Shown: one piece after another, positions 45,124 to 55,094 of the stretch
Layout of the letters: every line of letters starts with the position of its first letter
Numbering within the stretch: position 1 is the stretch's first letter
From: Liolophura sinensis
Lineage: Eukaryota; Mollusca; Polyplacophora; Chitonida; Chitonidae
Assembly: GCF_032854445.1 (NCBI RefSeq)
Contig: NC_088296.1
Location: forward strand, 3,807,246 to 3,871,245
Direction: 5' to 3'
Length of the DNA: 64,000 bases
Translations under genes and position numbers: made by a program
The notes under the pieces: model-generated
Seen by the model: only the letters and a program-made list of their open reading frames with translations
Told to the model about the DNA's origin: nothing
Database searches by the model: none

Positions 45124-46490
45124 ATATATATATATGCAATGTCTCTTATACCAGCTTAATATTATGCAGTTCCTCGTATCTGTTTTTGTTTATTATTATT
45201 ATTATTATTAATATGAAAGGGTAGAGATTCCACGTTTGTAAGCCCATATATTTATAATTGTTGATTTACATTTATTTCATCACTTACTATACGTTTTTCT
45301 TTCTTAGTCTTGAAATATTTAACTGCAGAAAATATTTACTGTGAATCCAGCAATTGATTACTACTAATAATTCTGATAGATTAAATAGCCTTTGCAATTG
45401 TTGCAATGAAAGTCACTGGGTAAGTTATTTGTGATGAGTTACCTCCCTTACTACACAAACGGCTTCGGTACTCCACGAACGACAACAGGCCTACTACAGC
45501 TTCAGAGTGAATTGTGTGTTCAAATGTGCCATAACTGACAACTAAAACCAATGACTGGATAGAGGAAGGTATTATTCTTGTTGTAGGTGATAAGTTTCGA
45601 ACAAATTAGATCACTAAAAGTCTGTGTTTTAATCCAGTATTTAGCCTATGTCTTAGGGCTACCCATCATTTAGTGACGGATCCTTGTCGAAGTTCAACTC
45701 TTTCCTACTGGCTGAAGATGACAGAGATCTGTGTATAAATTAAATTCGTGTCAGCAATATATGTCATTTTATTCCAAGAGATTGTGTTGAGAATTAAAAA
45801 TACAGTATGTGTACAGGTATTTAAACCTCAGTCTTACAGCGTGTGTTTATGGTTTGCTGTTGTTTATGCTGCATCTGTTGTGTTTTTGCAGAGCCGACGC
45901 TGAGATTCACAGAGACAGACGACAGGAAGCTGAGAATCACTGACAGCGGCTGTGTGGTAAAGGGTGAGGGCTTGTACAGGGGGAGGTGGAGGAGAGCTGT
46001 GACAGATGGGCGTTACCAGACGGGCAGGTACTACTGGGAGATACACATCACCTGTTTTTGTGTCTGTTACTGTGATGTAGGAGTGACACAGGAGAGCTGT
46101 GGTGTGAGGGGGAGGACAGTCCCTCGCCGTAACTCCTGGTACATTGGGATGGTGTACAGTGGTGATAACGTCAGGTGTTATAGTCACCGTGGTGGTAGTG
46201 AGATCAAACCTGGCTATCTACAGTACAGACGTTACACACGACCTCATCACCTGGGTGTGTACCTGGACTGTGATGACCAAACACTGACAATCCTGGACTG
46301 TGACAACAACCAGGTAATGTACACTGACAGTGATGTTATCGTCACAGAGCCTCTCGTGCCATCGGTTGAGTTTGGTGTCTGGTCTCTGTCTGGTGTCATG
46401 TTTGGATCTGGACCTGTGTCTGCTCGTCTGGTAACGGGTGACTCTGCAACTCTGCCTCCAGTTCTCTGTGATATGATAAGCACTTCCTGA
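36668..46490 (+). CDS. TRIM-like RING/B-box/coiled-coil/SPRY gene, unit B (intact model)
   Basis: Six coding exons at 36686-37357, 37694-37789, 38671-38901, 40095-40117, 40413-40600 and 45892-46490, all with GT-AG borders. Their lengths (672, 96, 231, 23, 188, 599) total 1809 bases and join without a stop into 602 residues. Domains: RING 14-71, B-box1 111-151, B-box2 182-211, coiled coil about 225-400, SPRY about 404-602. Family knowledge suggests a cytoplasmic, dimeric RING E3 ubiquitin ligase whose SPRY domain recognises targets; an immune role is an inference from family and from the SPRY divergence between copies. The 5.3-kb intron 5 is filled with minisatellites. An acceptor at 36667 implies an upstream untranslated exon. 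The orthology group is not resolved, so no symbol is given. Confidence 0.88.
36686..37357 (+). CDS. TRIM-like gene B, exon 1: RING, B-box1, B-box2
   Basis: 224 codons ending at AAG|GTAATG. All zinc ligands listed for the unit A exon are conserved (CPIC, CQHSFCREC, CPVC; two B-boxes). About 17 residue differences from unit A include IAVYADKS for IGAYADES and EKVERF for EIVERF; none touches a zinc ligand. The start is preceded by the acceptor ATTTCAG at 36661-36667. Confidence 0.93.
37694..37789 (+). CDS. TRIM-like gene B, exon 2 (96 bp, coiled coil)
   Basis: 32 codons starting PAVLNKTSELEKVLQETKES between CCATTACAG and CAG|GTTGGT, phase 0 at both ends. Confidence 0.9.
37992..38337 (+). mobile_element. 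SINE-b, full length with target-site duplication, unit B
   Basis: Same insertion as 16160-16504. The flanking duplication ATATGTGATGGGG is identical on both sides (37979-37991 and 38338-38350). The tail (AAGCACTATCTCACTG) has begun to decay. Intron 2. Confidence 0.9.
38671..38901 (+). CDS. TRIM-like gene B, exon 3 (231 bp, coiled coil)
   Basis: 77 codons starting ETQKLHTQEVERAYCAALEA and ending STDVEFLQ between TTTGTCAG and CAG|GTGAGT, phase 0. Open throughout, unlike unit A. The length equals the 231-bp coiled-coil exon of vertebrate SPRY-type TRIM genes. Confidence 0.92.
40095..40117 (+). CDS. TRIM-like gene B, exon 4 (23-bp microexon)
   Basis: 23 bases between TTTGTTGACAG and GTATGT, encoding GSTDFTK plus two bases, identical to unit A. 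Without it exon 3 (phase 0) could not join exon 5, which starts with the third base of a codon. Confidence 0.88.
40413..40600 (+). CDS. TRIM-like gene B, exon 5
   Basis: 188 bases after CTTCTCACAG, ending GTTACAA|GTAGGT. It encodes TDDQLNEIKADLEKHEVSRQ and continues to MSPLRVT, leaving one base that completes a lysine codon with exon 6. Confidence 0.88.
41036..43183. repeat. 42-bp minisatellite, main array, unit B
   Basis: About 50 copies of the 42-bp monomer (CAAACTAATGTGAGGTATGC plus AATAGGGTGGGCAAAACAGA). Variant monomers form a 168-bp four-monomer higher-order repeat: ACGTGTGG marks its start at 41681, 41849 and 42017, exactly 168 apart. The array's right-end sequence (GGGCAAAAGAAAAATACAAA) occurs internally at about 42248 and again at 43947, showing unequal exchange. 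Frames of 385 and 429 codons (minus) and 229 codons (plus) over it are by-products of a period divisible by three. Confidence 0.95.
43184..43394. repeat. Duplicated left flank of the 42-bp array
   Basis: AGTATTCCAAGTGTAACGAA and the following ~210 bases repeat 40811-41035, the sequence that precedes the main array. The whole flank-plus-array block has thus been duplicated in tandem within intron 5 of unit B; unit A has a single copy of this flank (about 21609-21726). Confidence 0.88.
43395..44060. repeat. 42-bp minisatellite, second array, unit B
   Basis: About 15 further monomers; the central ones (43590-43920) are nearly identical, indicating very recent homogenisation. It ends with the same diverged terminal monomers (GTGCAGATAGGATATAAAC) as unit A. 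Confidence 0.95.
44390..44690. repeat. 86-bp minisatellite, unit B
   Basis: CAAATCAG(C/T)AGGTGTACTG recurs at 44390, 44476, 44562 and 44648. Same array as 22401-22690 in unit A. Confidence 0.9.
44914..44949 (-). mobile_element. SINE tail fragment
   Basis: GTGAGTGAGTGCTTGGGGTT then TAACGTCGTACTCAA is the reverse complement of the SINE-b/c tail, at the same place as 22923-22965 in unit A. Confidence 0.65.
45041..45210. repeat. Microsatellites (CT)n, (AT)n and (TTA)n, unit B
   Basis: CT at 45041-45090, AT at 45091-45120 and TTA at about 45188-45210. Unit A has only the TA and TTA runs at this site. A plus-strand frame here (SLSLSL...YIYIYI) is the repeat translated and not a gene. Confidence 0.94.
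45892..46490 (+). CDS. TRIM-like gene B, exon 6: B30.2/SPRY domain
   Basis: After TGTTTTTGCAG; two bases, then 198 codons and TGA at 46488-46490. Motifs: GRYYWEIHI, DVGVTQESC, HHLGVYLDCDDQTLTILD, EPLVPSVEF. Relative to unit A it has one codon fewer near the start (LYRGRWRR against LSRELRWRR) and an insertion near the end (WSLSGVMFGSG). Between the conserved strands the loops differ heavily (CFCVCYCDVG against CSPGCSCLVG; VRGRTVPRR against VSEETKPGR). Confidence 0.93.
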
Positions 46491-48810
46491 CCATCGGGTA
46501 ATTATTCATTACATCTTTTCCATCATATTATAATTTGTTGAAATACACAGTTTTGTTTTAAGTCTTTTTTAAAAAAAAAGAAAAAAAAATGACCAGTTTG
46601 TAGATGTTTTAGTTAATGTGAGCAGTGTGGCTAATTCAGTATGTATAGCTTGTTCTGCAAAGTGGTCAGTGATCTGTCACAAGCTTACAGCTTGGTGTAG
46701 TTATACACAGTCTGTTTCACTTATCCTGAACATCAATGTCAGTTTTCTTCCAGACAAAATACATGTAGATAATGACAGGGTAGTTTTATTTTTAGTGATG
46801 GTGACTTGTAAATCAGCATAATCAGGAGTGTCACTGAGCAAAGCAGGTCAGAGTTTGTACTTGACAATACGTATAGTCAACATGTTACATGTAGTAGGAT
46901 GTACATTTGTGACAAAAAACCTTGTAGAAATAAATAACCAATAGTCTGTATATATAGAATAGTGCACTTACCACGTAACTAACCACAAAATTGGGTTACA
47001 CTTTGTCAAAAATGCTCTTTTTTGGTGCACTGGTCTCTTGTACCTAACTTGGTGGAAACTTGCCGCAGTATTTCGCCCCACTGAAAAAAAAATATTTTGC
47101 CTCTCACAGAACGCGAGTACCTCAATATCGGATCTAACTACCAAAAACAGCCTTTTTCCAAATAACTTTCTCAGAAAGTGGCTAAGGGTATAGAAAATTA
47201 TTTTTCTTACCATGATCGGGCCAGTACGTCATAACCCATGAATGGTTTCAGATTAAATCGTAAAAACGGACCAGATCAGATTGACGTTGTTGTTGCAGCG
47301 CGTTACACAAGATAATTCTGTTTTGAATTCCGGTCGACCCTATGTTGTCTGCATGATGAGGTTAATCCTATGCTGAACAAGAACTGTTTTAGGATGCCAT
47401 TATCTTGAAAACATTGTCAGCTGTAAGTTTCTCCTTTCCTAAATGTTTCTCTGTTTGTCAACTTTGCTTATTCAAACTTTGGCGTTCACAACAGTTTGCC
47501 ATGATCTGGGCATAGTTTGAGTATGTGACATGTTTACAAGAGTAAATATTTTAATCTGTTTATCAGATTTTTATCTTCAGTATAAACACAGTGACATTTA
47601 CTGGACTATTTGTGTTTATTGAATACCTCTACCACATTACTATGTAAACATCTAACATATTTTCTGTAATAAACAGTTACGTCATAGTTACTAAACAATT
47701 TTTTATCAATAAATACCCGTTGGCACTAATCCAAACTGCAATGAAAATGTGTTTAGAAAACACTTTTTTTAGTGTGTACTGTACATCTTTAACCTTTTCA
47801 GCCGCTGAAATCTTTACTTGAATCTGTGTATACATTTATTAGGAAAATGATGCTAAAATGATTTGTTTGTGTCACTCAGTATGTAAACTTCATAAAAATG
47901 TGCCAATTATTTCTCTACACTCCGTAGTTCTCTAACAATATTTCAGATATATTTATTGTGGATATAACCTTTTTTCCTTTAAATGACTTCTACATGTAAG
48001 TGCTGTGATATGACCTGTGACATGTATTATTGTATTCACTGTCCTCTAAGTATTATGCCCACATCATGATATTTTCTAATTTCTAAATACATGTATATAC
48101 ATTGATTATGTTGCATTTTATTTAGAATATAGTTTTTTTTTGCTTGCATATGCTTAGCTTGATGAAATAATTGAAGTATCATTGTTGCGAATTTGATTAC
48201 CAATCAAAAAAATAAAAAGTAAATAAGTACTTGTGCTTAATGTAAATTGAGATATATATTTTACACCCTGACATACCTACTTGTAAGTTTTTCACAGCTG
48301 GCTTGTACTGTGTGTGCTGTACAGAATGGATTGATAGTTTCATTTTAGGTTTAACCTCCAAGACCACCTTTCATCTCCAACTTGATGTGCAGCTCAAATC
48401 ATGCATCAAAAGTGCTTCTGTTGTCATCTGTGACTTTGTCTGGGTGTTTTTGAGTTCCCAAACATGTATTTTCAGTAAATCACACAACAATGTGTCAATG
48501 TAAAATCAGCTGGCAAATCATCTTTGATCTCTGAACTTTGCAAATGTGAAAGTCTGGCTTGTACCTGATTTACTTTAGGATGCAGCTTCATCCCCAGTAC
48601 TGTTGCTATGACAACCTGTGGTCAAGATTATGAGGTCACTGCACCATTTCATCAGTTTCCTGTTATTTTGATGTCAGATGTTGTATTCGTGTATGATTCA
48701 GTGGCATTTTGCCATTCTCTGTCTTTTGTCTTCCAACTTCTGAAACATATGATAATAAAAAATAAGTGATTGTGTAATATGTAATCGTCGTTTGAATGCT
48801 TAATTACAGT
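46491..48810. other. 3' flank of TRIM-like gene B
   Basis: Collinear with 24464-26760 of unit A. No coding sequence recognised. It probably includes the 3' untranslated region. Confidence 0.5.
46929..46934 (+). promoter_or_regulatory. Candidate polyadenylation signal
   Basis: AATAAA about 440 bases after the stop, at the same place as 24891-24896 in unit A. Confidence 0.3.
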
Positions 48811-48816
48811 GTCAAT

Positions 48817-50019
48817 CAGACATGATTTTTTTCCGCTTTTTAGCGGAATTCCGCTTTTTCTTTGTTCAGTTTCGATTAATTTACCTGTTTTCCGTTTTTT
48901 TTTTCTGTGTAGTAACATTTTGTAAAGTTGTAAAGTTCCGATTTATTTCCTCAAAATAAAGTCGAAGATTCTGTCAATTTGCCGATGCATGGCTACCGAA
49001 ATCTGGCATTGCCGGAGGTTATAATGTTATCTGAATGGAGTCTATTGTCCAGTCAGATCGTGTGTTTCATTAAGCCGAACTGTTTCAACCAATCGGGAAC
49101 AAGATACCATTATTCGAAGGCAGAAGCAGAGCCAGCCCGGTCAAAAATGGCGGCAACGTCTCGGAGTATCGTGAATCGATCAGATAAAGATTTTGATGCA
49201 AGTACAGTGGACAAGGGGTTGAAAAACATCTGGAGGTGGGATTGGCTTGAACGGAAGGTCGAAGGGGAATACGTGGGAAAATTCATGAGGAAGATAACAT
49301 CCGCCGGTTTGGCTTTCTGCGAGTTGTGCCACAAAGATGTGCATTATGGGGGTCGCGGATGGAAGGCGCTAGCACAGCACATCGGCCAGAAAATTCACAG
49401 AGATAACCTGAAATTACACTCTTGTGAGGAATGTCAAGCGATCATTCAGCCAGTATAAGGCCATTCTTGAAGAGAAGAAATCAGTTGCCACAGAAAAACA
49501 GAAACAGCTGGACATTAGGGCACAGAGCACTTTGACGAAAAGGAAAGCCAAGGAGTTGTGTCAAAAGGCAGCCAAGAAAGCCAGAGTGGAACACCATGGT
49601 GCCATTGAATGAAAAACTGGACAGTTGTATTCTGTGCCATAACATGCCAATCTAAACATTTGACTGAAAATGCTGAAAATGACCTGTACACTACTAACAA
49701 TGTCTGAACCAGAAAAAATCTGTTACATGTATTAAATTTTGGCTTTGGTACAAATATGCATTCTTCTCTCTGTCCAGAAGATTAGATTTCTGTGGGGACA
49801 AAGCAGATGGGAAAATCTGTAAGTCAGAAAACAGTGTTGGTTTTCTTCATATTTTACAGGATTCTAGTTTGATTTTAATAGCCAAAAACGTCCCAGAATC
49901 CATTTTCAGCCACGCAGATTTTTCTAGCTTCCGGGGCCTAGGCGGCCCCTGGACCCCGGCCTTTTTGGGCTATGATAGTAAAGTTCAGCTATTTTCTTGG
50001 TTCACCACAATCATGTCTG
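48817..50019 (+). mobile_element. 1203-bp DNA transposon-like element with TIRs, unit B only
   Basis: Perfect 11-bp terminal inverted repeats, CAGACATGATT at 48817-48827 and AATCATGTCTG at 50009-50019, are flanked by direct GTCAAT at 48811-48816 and 50020-50025. Unit A has the uninterrupted site (AGTGTCAATAAAATGTAGTA at about 26768), so insertion followed the segmental duplication. It encodes a short zinc-finger frame but no recognisable transposase, so it is probably non-autonomous. The 6-bp duplication does not fit the 8 bp usual for hAT; the superfamily is unresolved. Confidence 0.87.
49147..49612 (+). pseudogene. Zinc-finger reading frame inside the TIR element
   Basis: From ATG 49147 (AAAAATGG context; the frame is open upstream to 48979) a 103-codon frame runs to 49458. 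It contains NIWRWDWLERKVEGEYVGKF and AFCELCHKDVHYGG followed by WKALAQHIGQKIHRDN. The C-x2-C-x16-H-x5-H arrangement fits a U1/BED-like zinc finger, a type often found at the N-terminus of DNA-transposon proteins. A second frame (49424-49612; KQKQLDIRAQ, then KRKAKELCQKAAKKARV) continues in another phase as a basic tail, suggesting a frameshift or a small intron near 49420. The function is not known. Confidence 0.6.
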
Positions 50020-50107
50020 GTCAATGAAAAGTAGTAATACACACTTAAATCATGCACAATATGTAGCATTTTTACACAGTTTTAGGTACACCAATTTCAC
50101 AATCAAC

Positions 50108-50610
50108 ATGTTCAAGTTACCTTATGTGTATCTTCTCAGTAGTGCTGGGTGGTTTCCTCTCTGTGATACTTTGTTCCTATGTTACCTGATGTGTATCTTT
50201 TGAGCTGTGATAGGTTTCCTGTCTCTCTGATACGTTGTGCGATTATTATTTAATGTGTGTATCTTCTGCTGTGATGGGTTTCCTGTCTCTATGATACCTT
50301 GTGCGAATATTACCCGATGTGTGTCTTCTCATTTGGGGTGGGCTTCCTGACACATGGTCCACATATGACCTGATGAGTAACATCTCAGGAGAGTTGGTTT
50401 TCCCCTGTCAAATAATACCGGGTCCATACATTATACATGATGTGTAACTTCTCAGGAGAGCTGGTTTTCCCCTCTCCCTAATACCGGGTCCACACATTAC
50501 CTTATGTGTGACTTCTCAGGAGGACTGGTTTTCCTCTCTCTCTAATAACGGGTCGAAACATTATTTGATGTGTAACATCTCAGGAGAGATGGTTTTCACC
50601 TCTCAGGCTT
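50108..50610. repeat. ~60-bp minisatellite, second array, unit B
   Basis: Counterpart of 26866-27345, with monomers such as CCTGATGTGTATCTTTTGAG and GTGTAACTTCTCAGGAGAGC. Monomer order and number differ slightly from unit A. Confidence 0.85.
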
Positions 50611-50654
50611 TCAGCATATTGGAGGCTGAGTTTTATAGTCGCTAATATAAATAA

Positions 50655-50788
50655 GGCCAAGTCCAGCTCATGCTGGCTTCCTCTCCGGTCGCACATGTAC
50701 TGAGAATAGTCTAGCACCAACCTGCGGATGGTCGTATCAATGAAACATTATTGAGTGCAGTGTAAAACGCCAACCAAATAAATGTGTA
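50655..50788 (+). mobile_element. SINE-a fragment
   Basis: CCAAGTCCAGCTCATGCTGG and GTGTAAAACGCCAACCAAAT match the SINE-a body and tail. Same insertion as 27395-27525. Confidence 0.7.
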
Positions 50789-53598
50789 TAAAGAAGGCTC
50801 CTTATTAACTCTCTACCGGTGAGGTTCTAAAAGCACCAAGGCTGGGCTTCAAACTCTTGTGATGGGCAGGATCCAGCATTTTAACCCACGCCGTGACTGA
50901 TAGTGCATGTACTGCCTCACTTTTGCGGGGAAGCGATGACTTAGTTAATCAACAACTCTTTCCTTGTTTAGGATGATATGATTTCTTGATGGAATGAAAA
51001 CACAACGACGTGATGAGCGCCAGGTGACGAGGTCTTGAGGTAAACAGCTACAAAATCAGGGAAAACGAAGTTCGCTAAGTATTAATGTTACATAGAAGCT
51101 GTGAATCAAGATATTAAGAGTTAAAGCGTGGGAAATGAAATGCATACAGCGCCCCTGGCGGTGGGTGTATGTATAACAACACCGCAGCTCGTAAAAATCA
51201 TTACTTTCAAAATTTTATCAATTAGCGCAGGGTGGGGCATAACGGACTAGCTATCTCTGGAGGATCAGGTGCGAGTCTCGGTAGTTCCATGGGTAGTGTA
51301 CAAACCATCATGTTATAATAGCCTACGTAAAGTCTCATTATTAACATAGCCAGGAACTTCACAAGTCGACGATTGCGGCAGTAGGGGTAAAATGCTCCCC
51401 AGAGAATCCCGTTTTGCTCCGGACGTTCGTTTTGGTCCCATGAGATATTTTACATGTAACTATGCACCGACATTACGCTTTTACTCTTTTATTTTAAATG
51501 AGGTAAACAAACGATTTGTAACACACATCGTGTAATATTTAGAGCCAAGAATGATATAAATAACTGCACAACAGCCATGGTAGACTTACACATACATATG
51601 GGTGTGAAAAAGGCACAAATATTTTTTTTTTCACTTCTATATACAATCATTTCCATAAACTTTTTCAAATTTAATTAGCCGAAGAATTTTAGCTAAAAAG
51701 CATACTTGATATTAACGTGTAAGACAAAGGTTGTTAGAGAGAATTAGAAAGACTTCAACCGACAGTAAATTCAAATTGTTGGTTTACAAGAGTTGCCTGC
51801 ATTTACATGTACGAAATCGTACAAGTGTGAGGAAGGACACCTGAACTTTATCCCAGGCTGGGGTTGAAAAGCGTTTACTTCGTACCTAACACAGACATTA
51901 ACTCAGATGTGTAACTTTGATTTTAACCTTCTAATATGTATGCCAATATATAGTTTGAATTTTGACTACATTTTTTTAGTTAAAAACTAAAATATATAAT
52001 AAACCCCTATATGAATTCCAATATGATTTCAGACCAGTGTCCCATGACATTCATGTATAATTCATTACTAAGATGATGCATTTTGCTGAAAAATGTATAT
52101 TTTCAATACTCGCCTATATATTTAATAAAAATAAAAAGTTTGTGTAAGTAGATAATTAAAATATATCCACAGATAATTAAAATATGTATATCTGTCTTTG
52201 TAGGGGGTCTACATTTGTGGGCTACCCGGTATTCAGGTGTATAGTTTATGACATGTTTTCAGCTTGGATAATTTTACAATTTTAATGAGGAAAATAATAT
52301 ATAAAGGGCTGGAAGTTTAATTTGTAATCGTAATCTACCATTTCAGGCTCCTGTCAAAGTGTACATGATACACGCTTCGTACGTTTGAACCATCATACAT
52401 CATATACGTTTATATAAATAATGGGTTTCTCCATGTTTCTTCTGATTTTGCTACGATTGTTGTTTTAAAATTGGTATCTATTCTTTCAAAGACTAGAGAG
52501 AGTTTACCTAAATTACGATATTTAATTGATTATTTGAGGTAATGGGGCAAAATGGACTGTGACTGTGGTCCGTTTTGCCCCAGGTGGTTAATTTTCTTGT
52601 GCAACTTTGCAAGGAAAGACACCCACAAAATCTATGAGAACTAGGATAAAACCAGGCTTACCATAGATCACAGGTCATCAAAATTTTGCCCGGCCCCTTG
52701 GGAACCTATTTGTCGACATTTATCGTCCTTAGTAACGTTTATGTGCCACAAATAGCTATATCTATCATTAGAAATGACCATAAAAACGGTACGACAGAGG
52801 GCATTAAATTTGACATAAAAGTCGGTTTTGTCCCGTGAGTCCGTTATGTCCGAAACACGTCCTTATAGAACCCACGTCACTTTTCCAAAACTGACGCTAT
52901 CACAAACGATATATCATGATTCGATATTTACAGATTACAATTACAGATATATCAGAACGTTATTTAAATACACTGGTGCATAATAACGGAGAAAGCTATT
53001 GGACTCATTACAAATTTGACGAGAACACATTCACGTTCGATTTCAACAACAACAACATCTACAGTTCTCATCAATAAATATCTCTCAAATAAATGTACAC
53101 AGTTCCGTGTTATGAAGACGACGGAAGTTAGTTTCATTTATGTTTAAAGGGACCTCACATTGAAGGGGGAATCTGTCGAGATTCGAGCCTGTGACACGAT
53201 TCCTGTGTCGTCCGTCTTAAAGGATAAACGATTTTTCTGTCAACAAACTGCCTGCAGTGATAATGTTCACGTCAAGAATATGGTTCTATCTTCAATGCAT
53301 TATAGCCATCTAATTGTTACAACTGGGTGCCTTAACTCCTTGGCTGGGACATGCATGTTTGCTGTGTTCACATGAATGGGTTGGCAGCTGGTTTATGGGG
53401 ATCTGCGGAGTTGCATGTTTTTGTAATGCTTGTTTAATTCTTGGCACAGGCTACTGTTCCTGGGTGTGAAGAATGTAGATATATATAAAGAGATTTGGTT
53501 GTTTTTCTGTCATGCTTTGAAACTATTTTGACCTGACATTTCATAGATTTGCACAGTGGGAGAGATCATAATGGAGACTTGCAATATGTGTGCACGCT
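50789..53598. other. Gene-free spacer
   Basis: Collinear with 27526-30680 except that about 0.4 kb of unit A (28896-29320) is absent. No gene recognised. Small frames such as 53160-53375 are also open in unit A but have no family match or splice context. Confidence 0.45.
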
Positions 53599-54220
53599 CA
53601 ATTTTTGAGTCGTACGTTCGAGTCTTTTGCGTCTATACACACTTATTTCAGTGGAGTTCCTACTATGCCTATTTTGTTAGGATTGGTAGCTCCCAGTCTT
53701 GAGGTTATTGAACTGAAGTTACTACTTTGAGGATTGAAACGTTTCCCTTCGCCTTTTTCTCACGGTCAGAAAATCTAATTTGTTACCGGTTAGTTTGGTT
53801 AAGTTTGACCCTAGCTAAGAGCTAGTCTTGCAGAACGTGCTTATGGGCGACGATTATGTAGTGTTTTTTTTTTATGAAGAGGTCTAAAACTGTTCAGTTT
53901 TGTTAGCAGGAGTTAAAGTTTCCCCTGATTGCAATACCGGGATCTGCTTTATGTCTGGTAACTGCCTTCAAGACTATGACGTCTATGTGCAGTTGTGGCG
54001 ATCTTGATACGACTCCCTGCCTCATAAGAATACAATTCGTCCTGTTACGCATATGTCGTGTCTGTGTGTTCTACGTCGGTGTTTGTCTGCAACAGGGTAT
54101 AATGCTAGCCTATTTTCTGGGCGTCGTTTTCAGAAGGGTGGTGCGTCGTACGCATTTCAGTCTCAGGTTTCAGGTGAAGTCATACAGATGTCAGGAGACA
54201 GGGCTAGGAGACAGGGATAA
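53599..54220 (+). pseudogene. Decayed tyrosine recombinase (YR), unit B
   Basis: Same fragment as 30681-31305. It keeps FLSRTFESF, GLKRFPSPFSHGQKI, MKRSKTVQF and SGRRFQKGGASYAFQSQVSG, with additional damage: an extended T run near 53866 and a small deletion after GACTCCCTG near 54016. The catalytic HxxR is lost here too (RRFQ), so the element was dead before the duplication. Confidence 0.68.
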
Positions 54221-55094
54221 TAGGGGGTGGTTGGTGGAAGCCACTTTGTCTGTCCTGGAAAGAGCATTGGGGGAATGGAAGCCGCTTTGTCTACCCTGGA
54301 AAAACCATTGGTATGCGTATTTGTATGTTTGTATTTACTGGCTTCTCTAACGTTTCCTTTCCAGTGTCAACTTTAGACATAAGGGTTCATATATGTGAAG
54401 AGATATCCGAGCCGTACCTATGTGTATGTGTGAGACGTAAACCGAGCGAGACAAGTATACTGACTTTAATGAATACATGTACTTCTTTTAAGTCCACCTA
54501 ACAGAGCCTTGCGTTATGAAGTTTATTTTCGCTATATGGTGAGTTACAATGGATGCCCACTATGAAAGAAAAAATCTGCCAAACTGTGTGCCCAATACCA
54601 CTATATGTAATGAATAATGTTATTAGTTTTAGAAGAAGCCTTCAGGTATAATATGCCTGTTTGTACATGTATATAATGGCAGTTTATTTGGAGAGCCTTC
54701 TAGGATGTCTTCGCTTTCACGTTGTCAAGTCTGACCGCTTATTATAAAGGTAGGAGGGTAAACAAAGCAAGAAATATATTTTCTTTGGTTTGCCCAAATG
54801 TGCTATTTATCACAAATATAGACTAATTTCCAGCGGTTTTTCTCAAAGAGCTTGTACATTAGTTCGATGTTTCCATGGTAGTAACAATCAACATAGTAAC
54901 AATCAACATGGCCGACACATGTCATGCACATGTGGAATATTACCTTGGACTGCTGTTTTGTAACGATGGTTAAAAACGCGTCTCTGGATGACCGCTTATC
55001 TGGGTGAGTACCGCAACTTCAGCATTTTGTGTCATGATCATGGAGGGTTCTATTACTCCAGCTCCCTCGCTGGCTGATTTCTTCAATTCAGTTC

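Larger units (their letters stand above)
31945..54759. repeat. Segmental tandem repeat, unit B
   Basis: Second unit, collinear with unit A from its first base. It is shorter as assembled because 10.4 kb of the unit A content is replaced by a 200-N gap. It lacks the intron 3 insertion, has a much longer 42-bp minisatellite, and carries a private 1203-bp TIR element (48817-50019) and a ~340-bp insertion at 34884-35227. Confidence 0.93.

Noticed and set aside
45027-45224. Low-complexity SLSLSL/YIYIYI frame
   Set aside because: It is a translation of CT and AT microsatellites.
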